A DNA stretch of 64,000 nt from Gemmiger formicilis (GCF_900167555.1 NZ_FUYF01000004.1:124001-188000), one strand, 5' to 3'. Counted from the stretch's first letter, positions 24,066 to 32,320 are shown. Translations and numbers: made by a program. The notes: a model not told the origin generated them from the letters alone.

Positions 24066-25049
24066 ATGGAGAAAAAATTCGACTTTAAAAAATTCCTGTC
24101 CAATAACGCGATCATTATTCTGATCATTTTGCTGGCCCTCTTCGTCGGCTGCACGACCCAGAACTTCTTTACCGAGACAAACGGCAAAAACCTGCTGCTG
24201 AACGTCGCCCCGCGTTTCATCATCGCCTGCGGCGTTTCGGGATGCCTGATTACCAAGGGCACTGACCTGTCCGCCGGCCGCCAGGTCGGCCTGGCCGCCT
24301 GCTTCTCCGCCATGCTGCTGCAGAGCGTTGACTACTCTGCCCGCATGCTGCCCTGGCTGCCCGATATTCCGTGGCCCGTGGCCCTGCTGATCGTCATGGC
24401 AATCATGGCCTGCTTCGGTGCCATCAACGGTTGCATTATCGCATTCCTGAAGGTTCCTCCTTTCATCGCTACGCTGGGCATGCAGACCATCGTTTACGGC
24501 CTGTGCTCCGTCATCACCAACAACCAGCCCATGGGCGGTTACAAGCAGAGCTACCTGACCGTTGCCAGCGGCACGCTGGGCCCCATCCCGTTCCTGGCCA
24601 TCTTTGCGCTGATCGTCGGCATCTTCTTCTGGTTCCTGTACAATAAGACCCGTCACGGCAAGTACATGTACGCCATCGGCGGCAACGAGAACGCCGCTCA
24701 GGTTGCCGGTGTCAACGTCACCGCGTCCCTGATCCGCATCTACATCCTGGCCTCCTGCATGTATGCTCTCGGCGGCTTCCTCGTCGGCGCAAAGGCCGGC
24801 GGCGCTTCCACCAACACCGGCAACGGCTATGAGCTGGAAGCTATCGCAGCCTGCACCATCGGCGGCGTTTCCACCAACGGCGGCGTTGGCAAGGTCTCCG
24901 GCGTTCTGGTCGGCGTTCTGGTCTTTGAAGTCCTGAAGATTTGCCTGCAGTTCCTCGGCGTCGACCCCGCTTACACCTACATTGCACAGGGCCTTGTCAT
25001 CGTCATCGCCGTTGCCCTTGACCTGCGCAAGTACCTGGCCAAGAAGTAA
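24066..25049 (+). CDS. mglC: Sugar ABC transporter permease, MglC type
   Basis: This 327-aa BPD_transp_2-family permease has about 8-10 membrane helices and the conserved cytoplasmic loop GGNENAAQVAGVNV (about residues 200-215), which docks to the ATPase. Other typical stretches are TDLSAGRQVGLAACFSAMLL and AIAACTIGGVSTNGGVGKVSGV. With MglB and MglA it completes a CUT2-type importer for galactose/glucose-like monosaccharides; exact specificity is inferred from similarity. It is followed 1 nt later by a small membrane protein gene. Confidence 0.94.
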   Translation: MEKKFDFKKFLSNNAIIILIILLALFVGCTTQNFFTETNGKNLLLNVAPRFIIACGVSGCLITKGTDLSAGRQVGLAACFSAMLLQSVDYSARMLPWLPDIPWPVALLIVMAIMACFGAINGCIIAFLKVPPFIATLGMQTIVYGLCSVITNNQPMGGYKQSYLTVASGTLGPIPFLAIFALIVGIFFWFLYNKTRHGKYMYAIGGNENAAQVAGVNVTASLIRIYILASCMYALGGFLVGAKAGGASTNTGNGYELEAIAACTIGGVSTNGGVGKVSGVLVGVLVFEVLKICLQFLGVDPAYTYIAQGLVIVIAVALDLRKYLAKK

Positions 25050-25050
25050 T

Positions 25051-25251
25051 ATGGAAGAAGAAAAAACCACCTCTGAAACGCAAAAGTCCGATTCCCGCCC
25101 GGATCACAGCCAACTGAACGCCTTTGAGAATTTCTATGAGAAGTTCCGCAAAGTGCCGCTGAAATACATTGATGTCTTTATCGGCGTCTGTGTTGCCGCA
25201 CTGGTCATCGTTGTGCTGGTCGGCATCCTCAAGAGTAAGGGGATACTGTAA
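25051..25251 (+). CDS. Small single-span membrane protein after mglC
   Basis: This 66-aa protein has a hydrophilic, acidic N-half (MEEEKTTSETQKSDSRPDHS) and one C-terminal transmembrane helix (about residues 41-60, VFIGVCVAALVIVVLVGIL) ending KSKGIL. It starts 1 nt after the mglC stop and precedes the operon terminator, so it is transcribed with the transporter. I do not recognise a named family. A role as a small accessory subunit of the transporter is possible but only by position. Confidence 0.65.
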   Translation: MEEEKTTSETQKSDSRPDHSQLNAFENFYEKFRKVPLKYIDVFIGVCVAALVIVVLVGILKSKGIL

Positions 25252-25260
25252 AAAAAGAAG

Positions 25261-25300
25261 CACCGTTCACGGAGAAAAATCTCTGTGAACGGTGTTTTTA
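25261..25300 (+). terminator. Rho-independent terminator of the mgl-type operon
   Basis: A 15-bp perfect stem (CACCGTTCACGGAGA / TCTCTGTGAACGGTG) is followed by TTTTTA, 10 nt after the last stop. Confidence 0.92.
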
Positions 25301-25318
25301 TTTGTGTTTTAGCAGAGC

Positions 25319-25345
25319 TGTAGGGGCCGCACATGTACGGCCCGC
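25319..25345. repeat. Family A repeat, single-unit copy 4
   Basis: Only the left unit is present: TGTAGGGGCC followed by a hairpin with GCCGCACATGTACGGC arms (one mismatch). No right-hand unit follows, so it may be a remnant. Confidence 0.7.
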
Positions 25346-25406
25346 AACCTTGCATTTACAGCGCGGCTGCCTTCTAGCCGAGAGGCGGATATGGAATTTG
25401 CCCCTA

Positions 25407-25985
25407 TTATTTTTTGATCACCTTTTTCTTCTTCCTGACACTATACCCAAAGCTGCCCAGCTTTCTTCCCAGCGCCAGATAATCCCCGTGGCTGTAGACG
25501 ATCAGCTTCGCCTTGTTCAGGCACAGCTTGCCGCTCTCGTCCAGCAGCCGCTCGTCCACATCCACGGCGACGCACTCGGCCAGAAACAAATCATGCGAAC
25601 CCAGCGCAATGACCTGCGTGACCTTGCACTCCAGATTTACGGGGCTTTCCTCCACCAACACCGTGCCGACCTTGGCCGCAGGGACAGCGGTCAGGTGCAT
25701 GGCAGCGAACTTGTCCACGTCGCGCCCGCTCTTGACACCGCACCAGTCGATGGCGCGGACAAGGCTCTCGGTGGGCAGGTTCACGACGAACTCGCTGCTT
25801 TCCTTAATTAGATGGTGGCTGTACCGCTCGGGCCGCACGCTGATGGACAGCATCGGCGGCTGGGTGCAGATCGTGCCGGTCCAGCCCACCGTGATAAGGT
25901 TCGGCTTCTCCGGAGCCCCGCAGCTGACCAGTACGGGCGGCTCCGGGTTCAGCAGGGTAGACCCCTTCCATACCTGTCGGCTCAT
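25407..25985 (-). CDS. Flavin reductase-like FMN-binding protein
   Basis: This 192-aa protein has the flavin-reductase-like split-barrel: PVLVSCGAPEKPNLITVGWTGTICTQPPMLSISVRPERYSH (about 17-57), EFVVNLPTESL and a central IALGSHDLFLAECVAVDVDE. Such proteins bind FMN and either reduce it with NAD(P)H or act as small flavoproteins. The basic tail (RKKKKVIKK) is unusual. The start overlaps the stop of the upstream glycosyltransferase gene by 4 nt (ATGA). No functional link between the two is evident. Confidence 0.87.
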   Translation of the reverse strand: MSRQVWKGSTLLNPEPPVLVSCGAPEKPNLITVGWTGTICTQPPMLSISVRPERYSHHLIKESSEFVVNLPTESLVRAIDWCGVKSGRDVDKFAAMHLTAVPAAKVGTVLVEESPVNLECKVTQVIALGSHDLFLAECVAVDVDERLLDESGKLCLNKAKLIVYSHGDYLALGRKLGSFGYSVRKKKKVIKK

Positions 25986-26968
25986 TGCGCATCCTCCTTG
26001 ATTTCACCAAAGTTTGGCGTTGCATCGCTGATAATATACCGCGGGCGGTGCTTGGATTCCAGATAAATTTTACCGATGTACTCCCCGATAACGCCCAGAC
26101 AAATCAGCTGCACGCCCGACACAAAGCAGATGATGCTCGTCATCGACGCCCAACCGGACACGGTCAGGCCGAGCGCGGCCTCGATGACGGCCCACAGCAC
26201 GCCGATAAAGCTGACGAGCGCCACAAACACGCCGAAGCCTGTGATGAATCGGATGGGTTTGATGGACAGGCTTGTGATGCCGTCAAACGCCAGCGCCAGC
26301 ATTTTGGACAGGGGATAGTGGCTCTCGCCTGCTATGCGCTCATGCCGCTCGTAGGTCACGCAGGTGGACTTGAAGCCGACCAGCGGCACCATGCCGCGCA
26401 GGAACAGGTTGACCTCCCTGAACCGGGCAAACTCCTCCAGCACGCGGGCGCTCATCAGGCGGTAGTCCGCGTGGTTAAAGACGACCTCCGCGCCCATGGC
26501 GTTGAGGATTTTATAAAAGCTCTCCGCGGTAAAGCGTTTAAAAAACGTATCTGTCTCGCGCTTGCTGCGCACGCCGTACACGACGTCGCAGCCGTCGCGG
26601 TAGGCGTCCACCATGGCGTCCATCGCGTTGATGTCGTCCTGCCCGTCGCAGTCGATGGAAATCGTAATGTCGCAGCGGCTTTTGGCCTCCATCAGGCCCG
26701 CCAGCACGGCATTCTGGTGGCCGCGGTTGCGGCTCTGGCAGATGCCTGCATAGTGCGGGTCACGCGCAGCCAGGTCACAGATAATTTCCCACGTCCGGTC
26801 TTTCGAGCCGTCGTTCACAAACAGAACGCGGCTGTCGGGGCTGATCTTGCCCGCTGCTGCCAGATCGTTGATCTTCTGCAAAAACATCGGCGCAGTGATG
26901 GGTAAAACCTCCTGCTCATTGTAGCAGGGTATAACGATGTACAAAATCGGGTCGGTACGGTTGTTCAT
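25982..26968 (-). CDS. Family 2 glycosyltransferase, polyprenyl-phosphate sugar transferase type
   Basis: This 328-aa GT-A enzyme has LYIVIPCYNEQEVL (residues 9-22), the Asp motifs VNDGSKD and SIDCDGQDD, and a C-terminal pair of membrane helices (about 235-258 and 270-295), as in GtrB/DPM1-like undecaprenyl-phosphate glucosyl/mannosyl transferases. It would load a sugar onto the lipid carrier at the inner leaflet for export and surface modification. It lies 18 nt downstream of the Crp/Fnr-like gene, so the two are probably co-transcribed. Confidence 0.9.
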   Translation of the reverse strand: MNNRTDPILYIVIPCYNEQEVLPITAPMFLQKINDLAAAGKISPDSRVLFVNDGSKDRTWEIICDLAARDPHYAGICQSRNRGHQNAVLAGLMEAKSRCDITISIDCDGQDDINAMDAMVDAYRDGCDVVYGVRSKRETDTFFKRFTAESFYKILNAMGAEVVFNHADYRLMSARVLEEFARFREVNLFLRGMVPLVGFKSTCVTYERHERIAGESHYPLSKMLALAFDGITSLSIKPIRFITGFGVFVALVSFIGVLWAVIEAALGLTVSGWASMTSIICFVSGVQLICLGVIGEYIGKIYLESKHRPRYIISDATPNFGEIKEDAQ

Positions 26969-26986
26969 ACAAATAACCTCAATATG

Positions 26987-27685
26987 TTAAAATTGCGGGC
27001 AGGCGGCGTGCAGCCGCTCGGGGTCGGGCAGCTTAAAGCTGCCCCGGAACAGTTCGATCAGCCCCTCCTCCTGCATCCGGCTCAGTTCGCGGGAGAGCGC
27101 GCTGCGGTCACAGTTCAAAAACGCGGCCAGCTCAGTGCGGGTCATGGCGGTGGAAAACGTATCCGCGCCGCACCGCTCGCGTTGTTCCAGCAGCCACATG
27201 CAGATGCGTCCGCGCAGGCTCTTGCAGCAAATCAGCTCCAAACGGCGGTCCAGCGCAAAATATTTGTCGCTGATGGTCTCCAGCCAGTTCTGCAGCAGCT
27301 TCAGGTGTGCACTGTGCAGCGCGGCGCAGGGGCGCAGCAGTGCCTCGCAGGGAAGATACAGTGCCAGACAGGCCTCAGCGGCGGAGACATTGACGGGGCT
27401 GCGACTGCGCCCGCCAGCCAGCACGTCGGCAAAGACGCCGCCCGGCCCCATACGGGCCATGACGACGGTAGAGCCGTCGGCCAGCGGTTTGCTTGCCGTG
27501 ATAGCACCTTCCAGCACAAGGCCGACTTCGTGGGTCTCGTAGCCCGCCATCAGCAGCAGCTCGCCTTTGGCGTAGCGGCGCACCCGCGGCGCAAAGCAGG
27601 CCATCAGCGTGTCCAGCTCGGCGTCCGTCATGCCGCGCAAAAGGCTTGTGCGGCGCATCGTTTCGTAGTAGGGTGTGTAGTCCAT
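26987..27685 (-). CDS. Crp/Fnr-family transcriptional regulator
   Basis: This 232-aa protein has an N-terminal cyclic-nucleotide-binding-like beta roll (about residues 15-125: FAPRVRRYAKGELLLMAGYETHEVGLVLEGAI, GPGGVFAD) and a C-terminal winged helix (about 160-218: TRTELAAFLNCDRSALSRELSRMQEEGLIEL). It lacks the N-terminal Fnr cysteine cluster and the exact cAMP-binding residues, so its effector is unknown. It is divergent from the ABC transporter at 27796, and a symmetric 20-bp site lies in the shared gap. Confidence 0.9.
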   Translation of the reverse strand: MDYTPYYETMRRTSLLRGMTDAELDTLMACFAPRVRRYAKGELLLMAGYETHEVGLVLEGAITASKPLADGSTVVMARMGPGGVFADVLAGGRSRSPVNVSAAEACLALYLPCEALLRPCAALHSAHLKLLQNWLETISDKYFALDRRLELICCKSLRGRICMWLLEQRERCGADTFSTAMTRTELAAFLNCDRSALSRELSRMQEEGLIELFRGSFKLPDPERLHAACPQF

Positions 27686-27715
27686 ACAGCTCCTTGCAAA
27701 CGGTTGAAAAGGGTA

Positions 27716-27735
27716 TCTGTTGCACGGGCAACAGA
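27716..27735. promoter_or_regulatory. Operator-like palindrome TCTGTTGC-N4-GCAACAGA
   Basis: This perfect 8+4+8 inverted repeat lies between the divergent Crp/Fnr-like gene and the ABC operon. If TATAGT at 27755-27760 is the -10 box of the rightward genes, the centre is about 41 bp upstream of the start point, the class II position for Crp/Fnr activators. Assignment to this regulator is inference. Confidence 0.65.
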
Positions 27736-27795
27736 CAATTCACACTTATTATAGTATAGTAGGGCCGCAAAAGCAACAAGGAGGATAAGATTTTT

Positions 27796-28854
27796 ATGAA
27801 ACTGAAACGTATTTTCGCCGCTGTAACGGCGTTTGCTTTGTGCGCCTCTCTGGCAGGCTGCGGCGCGGCCGCGACTGTGAGCGAGTCTGCCGCAGAATCT
27901 GCCGCTGAATCCGCCGTCGAGGCAACCCCCGCCGTCACCGAGGCCCCCGCTACTGAAGAAACCGCCGACGCATCCGAGGCCGCCCTGCGCATCGCGGGCC
28001 TGAAAGGCCCCACGACGATGGGCCTCGTCAACCTGATGAGCGACGAGGTCGCCTCCAACTACAACTTCACGATGTACGGCGCTGCCGATGAAATCGTGCC
28101 GCTGCTGGTCAAGGGAGACTTGGACGCCGCCGCTGTGCCCGCCAACCTCGCCGCCACGCTCTACAACAAGACGAACGGTGCAGTGGAAGTTGCCTGCATC
28201 AACACGCTGGGCGTGCTCTACATCGTCGAGAACGGAGAGACCGTCAACTCTGTCGGGGATCTGAAAGGCCAGACCATCGTCACCACCGGCAAGGGCGCTA
28301 CCCCCGAGTACGTTCTGCGCTACGTCCTGACCGAGAACGGTGTTGACCCCGACAGCGACGTTACCATCGAGTATTGCAGCGAGGCCACCGAGGCCCTGAG
28401 CAAGGTCCAGGCGGGCGAAGCCACCATCGCCATGCTCCCTCAGCCCTTCGTCACCAGCGCCATGTCCCAGGTCGAGGGTCTGCGCGTTGCGCTTGACATG
28501 AACGAGGAATGGCAGAAGGTCGCCGGCTCCAAGCTGGTCACCGGCGTTCTGGTCGTCCGCAAGGATGCCGTTGAGAACGACCCTGAGGCTTTTGCCGCCT
28601 TCATGGATGGCTATGCCGCCAGCGTCGAGGCCGCAAACTCTGACCTTGAGGGCACCGCAGCCCTCTGCGAGCAGTACGGCGTTGTCGCCAAGGCTGCGCT
28701 GGCCCAGAAGGCCCTGCCGCAGTGCAACATTGTTTTTGAGACCGGCGACGAGATGAAGACCGACCTCGAGACCTACTTCAAGGTTCTGTACGCCGCCGAC
28801 CCCGCCAGCGTGGGCGGCGCCCTGCCTGCCGACGACTTCTACTATGCAGGCTAA
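27796..28854 (+). CDS. ABC transporter substrate-binding lipoprotein (NitT/TauT-like)
   Basis: This 352-aa lipoprotein (SLAGC, Cys22) has an acidic Ala/Glu/Thr tether (about 25-62) and a periplasmic-binding domain of the NMT1/TauA/SsuA fold: LRIAGLKGPTTMGLVNLM, YGAADEIVPLLVKGDLDAAAVPANLAATLYNKT, GQTIVTTGKGATPEYVLRYVL, ATIAMLPQPFVT. This group binds nitrate, sulfonates, thiamine precursors or similar small molecules; the ligand cannot be read here. Permease and ATPase genes overlap downstream in order. Confidence 0.88.
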   Translation: MKLKRIFAAVTAFALCASLAGCGAAATVSESAAESAAESAVEATPAVTEAPATEETADASEAALRIAGLKGPTTMGLVNLMSDEVASNYNFTMYGAADEIVPLLVKGDLDAAAVPANLAATLYNKTNGAVEVACINTLGVLYIVENGETVNSVGDLKGQTIVTTGKGATPEYVLRYVLTENGVDPDSDVTIEYCSEATEALSKVQAGEATIAMLPQPFVTSAMSQVEGLRVALDMNEEWQKVAGSKLVTGVLVVRKDAVENDPEAFAAFMDGYAASVEAANSDLEGTAALCEQYGVVAKAALAQKALPQCNIVFETGDEMKTDLETYFKVLYAADPASVGGALPADDFYYAG

Positions 28855-29686
28855 ATCCCCCCGCAGAGGTCGATGCTCGCATCGACCCGCCGCTGCTGCT
28901 GCGGGCGGATGCAAGCATCCGCCCCAGCAAACGCCGCTGTGGCAAAAGGCTGCCGCCATCCTTGTGTGGATTCTGATTTGGCAGCTTGCCGCCATGGGGC
29001 TGGGACACGGCGGGCTGTTCCTGGCTACGCCCCTGCAGACACTGGGGGCGCTGGCACAGCTGGCACCCACAGCTGCATTCTGGCAGCGCATCGTGTTCAG
29101 TGCGCTGCGCATAATGGCGGGCTTCCTGCTGGCAGCAGCAGGGGGCCTGCTTCTTGGCGCAGCGGGCGCACGTTGGCACTGGGTACGGGTGTTCATTGAC
29201 CCTGCCATGCAGCTGATCCGCGCCATGCCCGTTGCCAGCTTTGTCATTTTGGCGCTGCTCTGGGTGCGCAGTGCGAACCTGTCGGTCATCGTCAGCTTTA
29301 CCCATGTGCTGCCCGTCGTCTATGCGGGCGTGCTGGGCGGCATTGCCGACACCGACCCGAAGCTGCTGGAAATGGCGAAAGTCTACCGCCTGCCGCTCAC
29401 CGCGCGGCTGCGGTACATCTGGCTGCCCGGCATCTTCCCGTCCTTCTGCGAGAGCTGCATCGCCGCCATGGGCATGTGCTGGAAGAGCGGCGTCTCCGCC
29501 GAGGTCATCGGTCTGCCGGACCACAGCGTGGGCGACGCGCTCTACCGCGCGAAGATCACCCTGTCCACGCCGGATGTGTTCGCGTGGACGCTCGTCATCG
29601 TGCTGCTGTCGGCGGCGCTGTCCGCGGCAGCGGCGGCCCTGCTGCGCACGGCCAAGACACGTCTTTGCGGGGAGGTGCGCGTGTGA
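28844..29686 (+). CDS. ABC transporter permease with repeat-derived N-terminus
   Basis: This 280-aa BPD_transp_1 permease has about six helices and the EAA-type loop LLEMAKVYRLPLTARLRYIWLPGIF (about residues 175-200). Residues about 7-28 (RGRCSHRPAAAAAGGCKHPP) are encoded by two repeat hairpins (28868-28924), and the first true helix begins near residue 33. The ATG at 28844 overlaps the upstream stop by 11 nt but lacks a good ribosome binding site. The next in-frame ATG is inside helix 1, so the original start may have been displaced by the repeat. Confidence 0.85.
   Translation: MQAKSPRRGRCSHRPAAAAAGGCKHPPQQTPLWQKAAAILVWILIWQLAAMGLGHGGLFLATPLQTLGALAQLAPTAAFWQRIVFSALRIMAGFLLAAAGGLLLGAAGARWHWVRVFIDPAMQLIRAMPVASFVILALLWVRSANLSVIVSFTHVLPVVYAGVLGGIADTDPKLLEMAKVYRLPLTARLRYIWLPGIFPSFCESCIAAMGMCWKSGVSAEVIGLPDHSVGDALYRAKITLSTPDVFAWTLVIVLLSAALSAAAAALLRTAKTRLCGEVRV
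28868..28924. repeat. Family A-related hairpin pair, copy 5, inside permease coding sequence
   Basis: GGTCGATGCTCGCATCGACC (28868-28887) and GGGCGGATGCAAGCATCCGCCC-type arms (28903-28924) are two strong hairpins separated by CGCCGCTGCTGCTGC. They lack the TGTAGGGG termini of full copies, but match the GGGCGATGCAAGCATCGACCC hairpin of copy 6. Confidence 0.75.
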
Positions 29687-30246
29687 GCATTGTGATAACC
29701 GATCTCTGCAAAAGCTTCGGCAGTACGCCGGTTTTGCAGCGCTTTACCTGGACGGTGGAACGCCCCATGGTGCTGATGGGCCGCTCCGGCTGCGGCAAGA
29801 CCACGCTGCTGCGCATCCTGCTGGGACTGGAGTCCGCGGACTCCGGCACAGTGACCGGCGTCGAAACGCCCGCCGCCGTCTTTCAGGAGGATCGCCTCTG
29901 CCCGCAGCTGACCGCCGCCGCCAACCTGACGCTGACCGGCCACGGCCTGACGCCGCAGGATGCCGAGCGTGAGCTGCGTACCCTTGGCTTTACGGATGCC
30001 GAGCTGGCGCTGCCTGCGGCGCGGCTCTCCGGCGGGCAAAAGCGCCGTGCCGCTCTGCTGCGCGCGCTGCTCTGCCGCGATGCGAAAACGCTCTTGCTGG
30101 ACGAGCCCTTTACCGGCATGGACGCCGAGCTTGTCGAGGACGCCGTCGCCGCCACAAAACGGCTGGCGGGGGAGCGTCCCACGATCCTCGTCACCCATGA
30201 CCGCACCGCCGTCGACCTGCTCGGCTGGCCGGTGAGAGAAGTATAA
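29683..30246 (+). CDS. ABC transporter ATP-binding protein (NitT/TauT-like, short)
   Basis: This 187-aa ATPase has Walker A GRSGCGKTT (about residues 30-38), Q-loop VFQEDRL, signature LSGGQKRRAALLRAL, Walker B TLLLDEPFTGMD and H-loop VTHD. It is shorter than the usual 240-260 aa because the C-terminal helical extension is missing; all catalytic motifs remain. The GTG start overlaps the permease stop (GTGA). It completes the importer begun at 27796. Confidence 0.9.
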   Translation: MSIVITDLCKSFGSTPVLQRFTWTVERPMVLMGRSGCGKTTLLRILLGLESADSGTVTGVETPAAVFQEDRLCPQLTAAANLTLTGHGLTPQDAERELRTLGFTDAELALPAARLSGGQKRRAALLRALLCRDAKTLLLDEPFTGMDAELVEDAVAATKRLAGERPTILVTHDRTAVDLLGWPVREV

Positions 30247-30256
30247 AAGTACAAAA

Positions 30257-30294
30257 AACGCACACGCGGAAATTTTCCGCGTGTGCGTTTTTTT
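30257..30294 (+). terminator. Rho-independent terminator of the NitT/TauT-like operon
   Basis: The stem ACGCACACGCGGAAA / TTTTCCGCGTGTGCGT runs into seven Ts. Confidence 0.9.
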
Positions 30295-30302
30295 GTTGAG
30301 AT

Positions 30303-30411
30303 TGTAGGGGCGAACATTGTTCGCCCGCGGAGCATAGCGGCAACCGCCAAGGCTCAGGGGCGATGCAAGCATCGACCCCTACAGCGTAGGGGCGCATTCT
30401 ATATGCGCCCG
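30303..30411. repeat. Family A palindromic repeat, copy 6 (composite)
   Basis: Three hairpins are present: GCGAACATTGTTCGC after TGTAGGGG; GGCGATGCAAGCATCGACC ending CCTACAG; and GGCGCATTCTATATGCGCC after CGTAGGGG. The copy thus combines an inverted pair with an extra unit, showing modular build-up of the family. Confidence 0.85.
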
Positions 30412-30422
30412 CAGGCTGCCGC

Positions 30423-31502
30423 TTACATCAATTCCTCCAATATCGCATTCTGCACGACCATCCCGGCGGGGGTCAGGCGGAACACCTCTCCGTCCCACAC
30501 GGCGTACCCGTGCCCGACGCACTGCCGCATAAAGACGCACTGTGCCGCCGTAAACCGTCCGCCGCGGCGTTCATACGCAGGGATGTTCAGTCCGCTGACC
30601 AGCCGTAGCTGCATCAACAGATAATCCTCCGACGTGCAGTCGCCCTCGCGCTGCTCGGCCACGGTACCCGCGATAAATCCCTGGACGTCGTCGGGCCAGA
30701 ACCGCCGCACATTGCCCACACAGCTGTGGGCGGCAGGGCCGACGCCCCAATAATCGCTGCAGTTCCAGTACAAAAGATTGTGCCGCCCCTCGTGGCCCGG
30801 GCGGGCAAAGTTGCTGATCTCATACTGCCGGTAGCCTGCGGCCTCGAGCTGCTGCACGGCATATAGGTAAAAATCTGCCGCCGCGTCACCGTCGGGCAGA
30901 CCCGCGGGCGGATTGCGGTAAAACGCCGTGCCCGGCTCTACCTTTAATAAGTAGGCCGAAATATGCGTGCAGCCGCCGTCCCGCAGCAGGGCCAGCGTGC
31001 GGTCAAATTCAGCGTTTGTGTACTCCGGCAGCGCCAGCATGATGTCGCCGCAAATTTCAGGAAAGCCCGCCTCCCGCGCCCATGCCAGCGCCTGCGCGGC
31101 CCCGGCGGCGGTGTGGGTGCGGCCCAACCGGCGCAGCTGCGCGTCGTCGGCGCTCTGCACGCCAAAGCTGATGCGGGTCACGCCTGCTGCCCGGAAGCCC
31201 CGCAGCGTCTCCGGTGTGACAACATCGGGGTTGGCCTCCAGCGTGATCTCCGCGCCGGGCAGGGGATTGGCAGCCTCGATCAAAGCCGCCGCCTGCGTGG
31301 GCACCAGCAATGCCGGGGTGCCGCCGCCAAAGTACAGCGTGTCGGGGCGGCGGGTGTTTTTTGCCAGTTCCCGCAGCAGCGCGTCCACGTAGCTCTGCGG
31401 CACGCCGCGCGCACCGGGGGCCGAATAAAAATCGCAGTAGCGACATTTTGCCTTGCAGTAGGGAATGTGCAGATAGATGCCGAACGGTGTTGCTTCAGAC
31501 AT
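30423..31502 (-). CDS. hemW: Radical SAM HemW-type protein (coproporphyrinogen III oxidase-like)
   Basis: This 359-aa protein has the radical-SAM cluster motif CxxxCxxC in IPYCKAKCRYCDFYS (about residues 14-28), the family glycine motif YFGGGTPALL and a HemN C-terminal domain (about 285-355). HemW is a heme chaperone; many firmicute homologues were mis-named oxygen-independent coproporphyrinogen oxidase. CDFYS with no fourth N-terminal Cys favours HemW over HemN. I chose ATG 31502, which begins at the conserved strand. It lies 8 nt after the esterase-like gene in the same operon. Confidence 0.9.
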   Translation of the reverse strand: MSEATPFGIYLHIPYCKAKCRYCDFYSAPGARGVPQSYVDALLRELAKNTRRPDTLYFGGGTPALLVPTQAAALIEAANPLPGAEITLEANPDVVTPETLRGFRAAGVTRISFGVQSADDAQLRRLGRTHTAAGAAQALAWAREAGFPEICGDIMLALPEYTNAEFDRTLALLRDGGCTHISAYLLKVEPGTAFYRNPPAGLPDGDAAADFYLYAVQQLEAAGYRQYEISNFARPGHEGRHNLLYWNCSDYWGVGPAAHSCVGNVRRFWPDDVQGFIAGTVAEQREGDCTSEDYLLMQLRLVSGLNIPAYERRGGRFTAAQCVFMRQCVGHGYAVWDGEVFRLTPAGMVVQNAILEELM

Positions 31503-31510
31503 GGTGTACC

Positions 31511-32320
31511 TTATGCTTCCGGGATGCCGTCCTTGAAGAAGCACAGCATCTGATTTTCAAAAAAGTTGACGCGCTCATGCACGTATTTGGGGTAGAGCTT
31601 CCACTGCTTAGGACAGGTCAGGCGGTTGTAAATCGCGGCCTGACCCTTGGGCGGGGCGTACTCGTCCATCAGACAGGTGCCCAGCAGCACCTCGGCACGG
31701 CAGAGCGGTGCGAAATTCGCTGCATCCAACTCGTCGTATCCGGGCAGACCAAGGCCGGCAAAATCTCCCGGCAGCGGATTCAGCGCTGCGCAGCGGGACA
31801 CTGCAGGGCAGAGCGACGCTGCCAGCAGCGCCAGTCCGCCGCCGAAGCCCTCGCCAAACGTGTACACGCGGCCTGTGTCCACCCACGGCAGCGCCAGCGC
31901 GGCCTTTGCCACGGCCAGCGCGTCGAGATAGCGCTGGCGGAACGCCGCCTGTGCGGGCTGCACCTTCCAATCCTCCCGGAACGGCTCGGCCTCCAGAGCG
32001 ACAACGCCGAAGCCCAGCGCCAGAAACCGCGTTATATGGTGCCAGCCGCGCACGCCGCGGTTCAGGTCGTGGTACATCAGCAGCAGCGGATGCACTCCGT
32101 CTGCGGCGGGGCGGATGACCCGGGCCGTGACGCTGCGCCCGTCAAAGGTGACGGTCAGCCGCTCATACACGCCGCAGGGGTTGCCGAACGCGACGGGCGC
32201 ACAGCTTACCGCGGGGTGCAGTGCCGCTGCAGTCTCCTGCCAGCGCTGCGCAAAATCAGCGGGGGCCTGCGCCTGCCCGGTGTAGCTGCGCAAAAATGCC
32301 TTTTGCTCTGTGATGGTCAT
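31511..32320 (-). CDS. Acetyl-esterase-like alpha/beta hydrolase without catalytic serine
   Basis: This 269-aa protein aligns over most of its length with the neighbouring acetyl xylan esterase-like protein. The nucleophile elbow GGSQGGG of the neighbour reads GEGFGGG here, putting Gly158 at the catalytic Ser position. The acid (GTCLMDEYAPP) and histidine (KYVHERVNFF) positions are kept. I see no other GxSxG. It is therefore probably a non-catalytic paralogue, perhaps a regulatory or binding subunit, or a decaying copy; the frame is intact. Its start overlaps the upstream stop by 4 nt. Confidence 0.8.
   Translation of the reverse strand: MTITEQKAFLRSYTGQAQAPADFAQRWQETAAALHPAVSCAPVAFGNPCGVYERLTVTFDGRSVTARVIRPAADGVHPLLLMYHDLNRGVRGWHHITRFLALGFGVVALEAEPFREDWKVQPAQAAFRQRYLDALAVAKAALALPWVDTGRVYTFGEGFGGGLALLAASLCPAVSRCAALNPLPGDFAGLGLPGYDELDAANFAPLCRAEVLLGTCLMDEYAPPKGQAAIYNRLTCPKQWKLYPKYVHERVNFFENQMLCFFKDGIPEA

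Noticed and set aside
27628-29289. 553-codon minus-strand frame across the Crp gene start and the ABC operon
   Set aside because: It crosses a promoter region and mirrors real genes in other frames; the product is glycine-rich noise.
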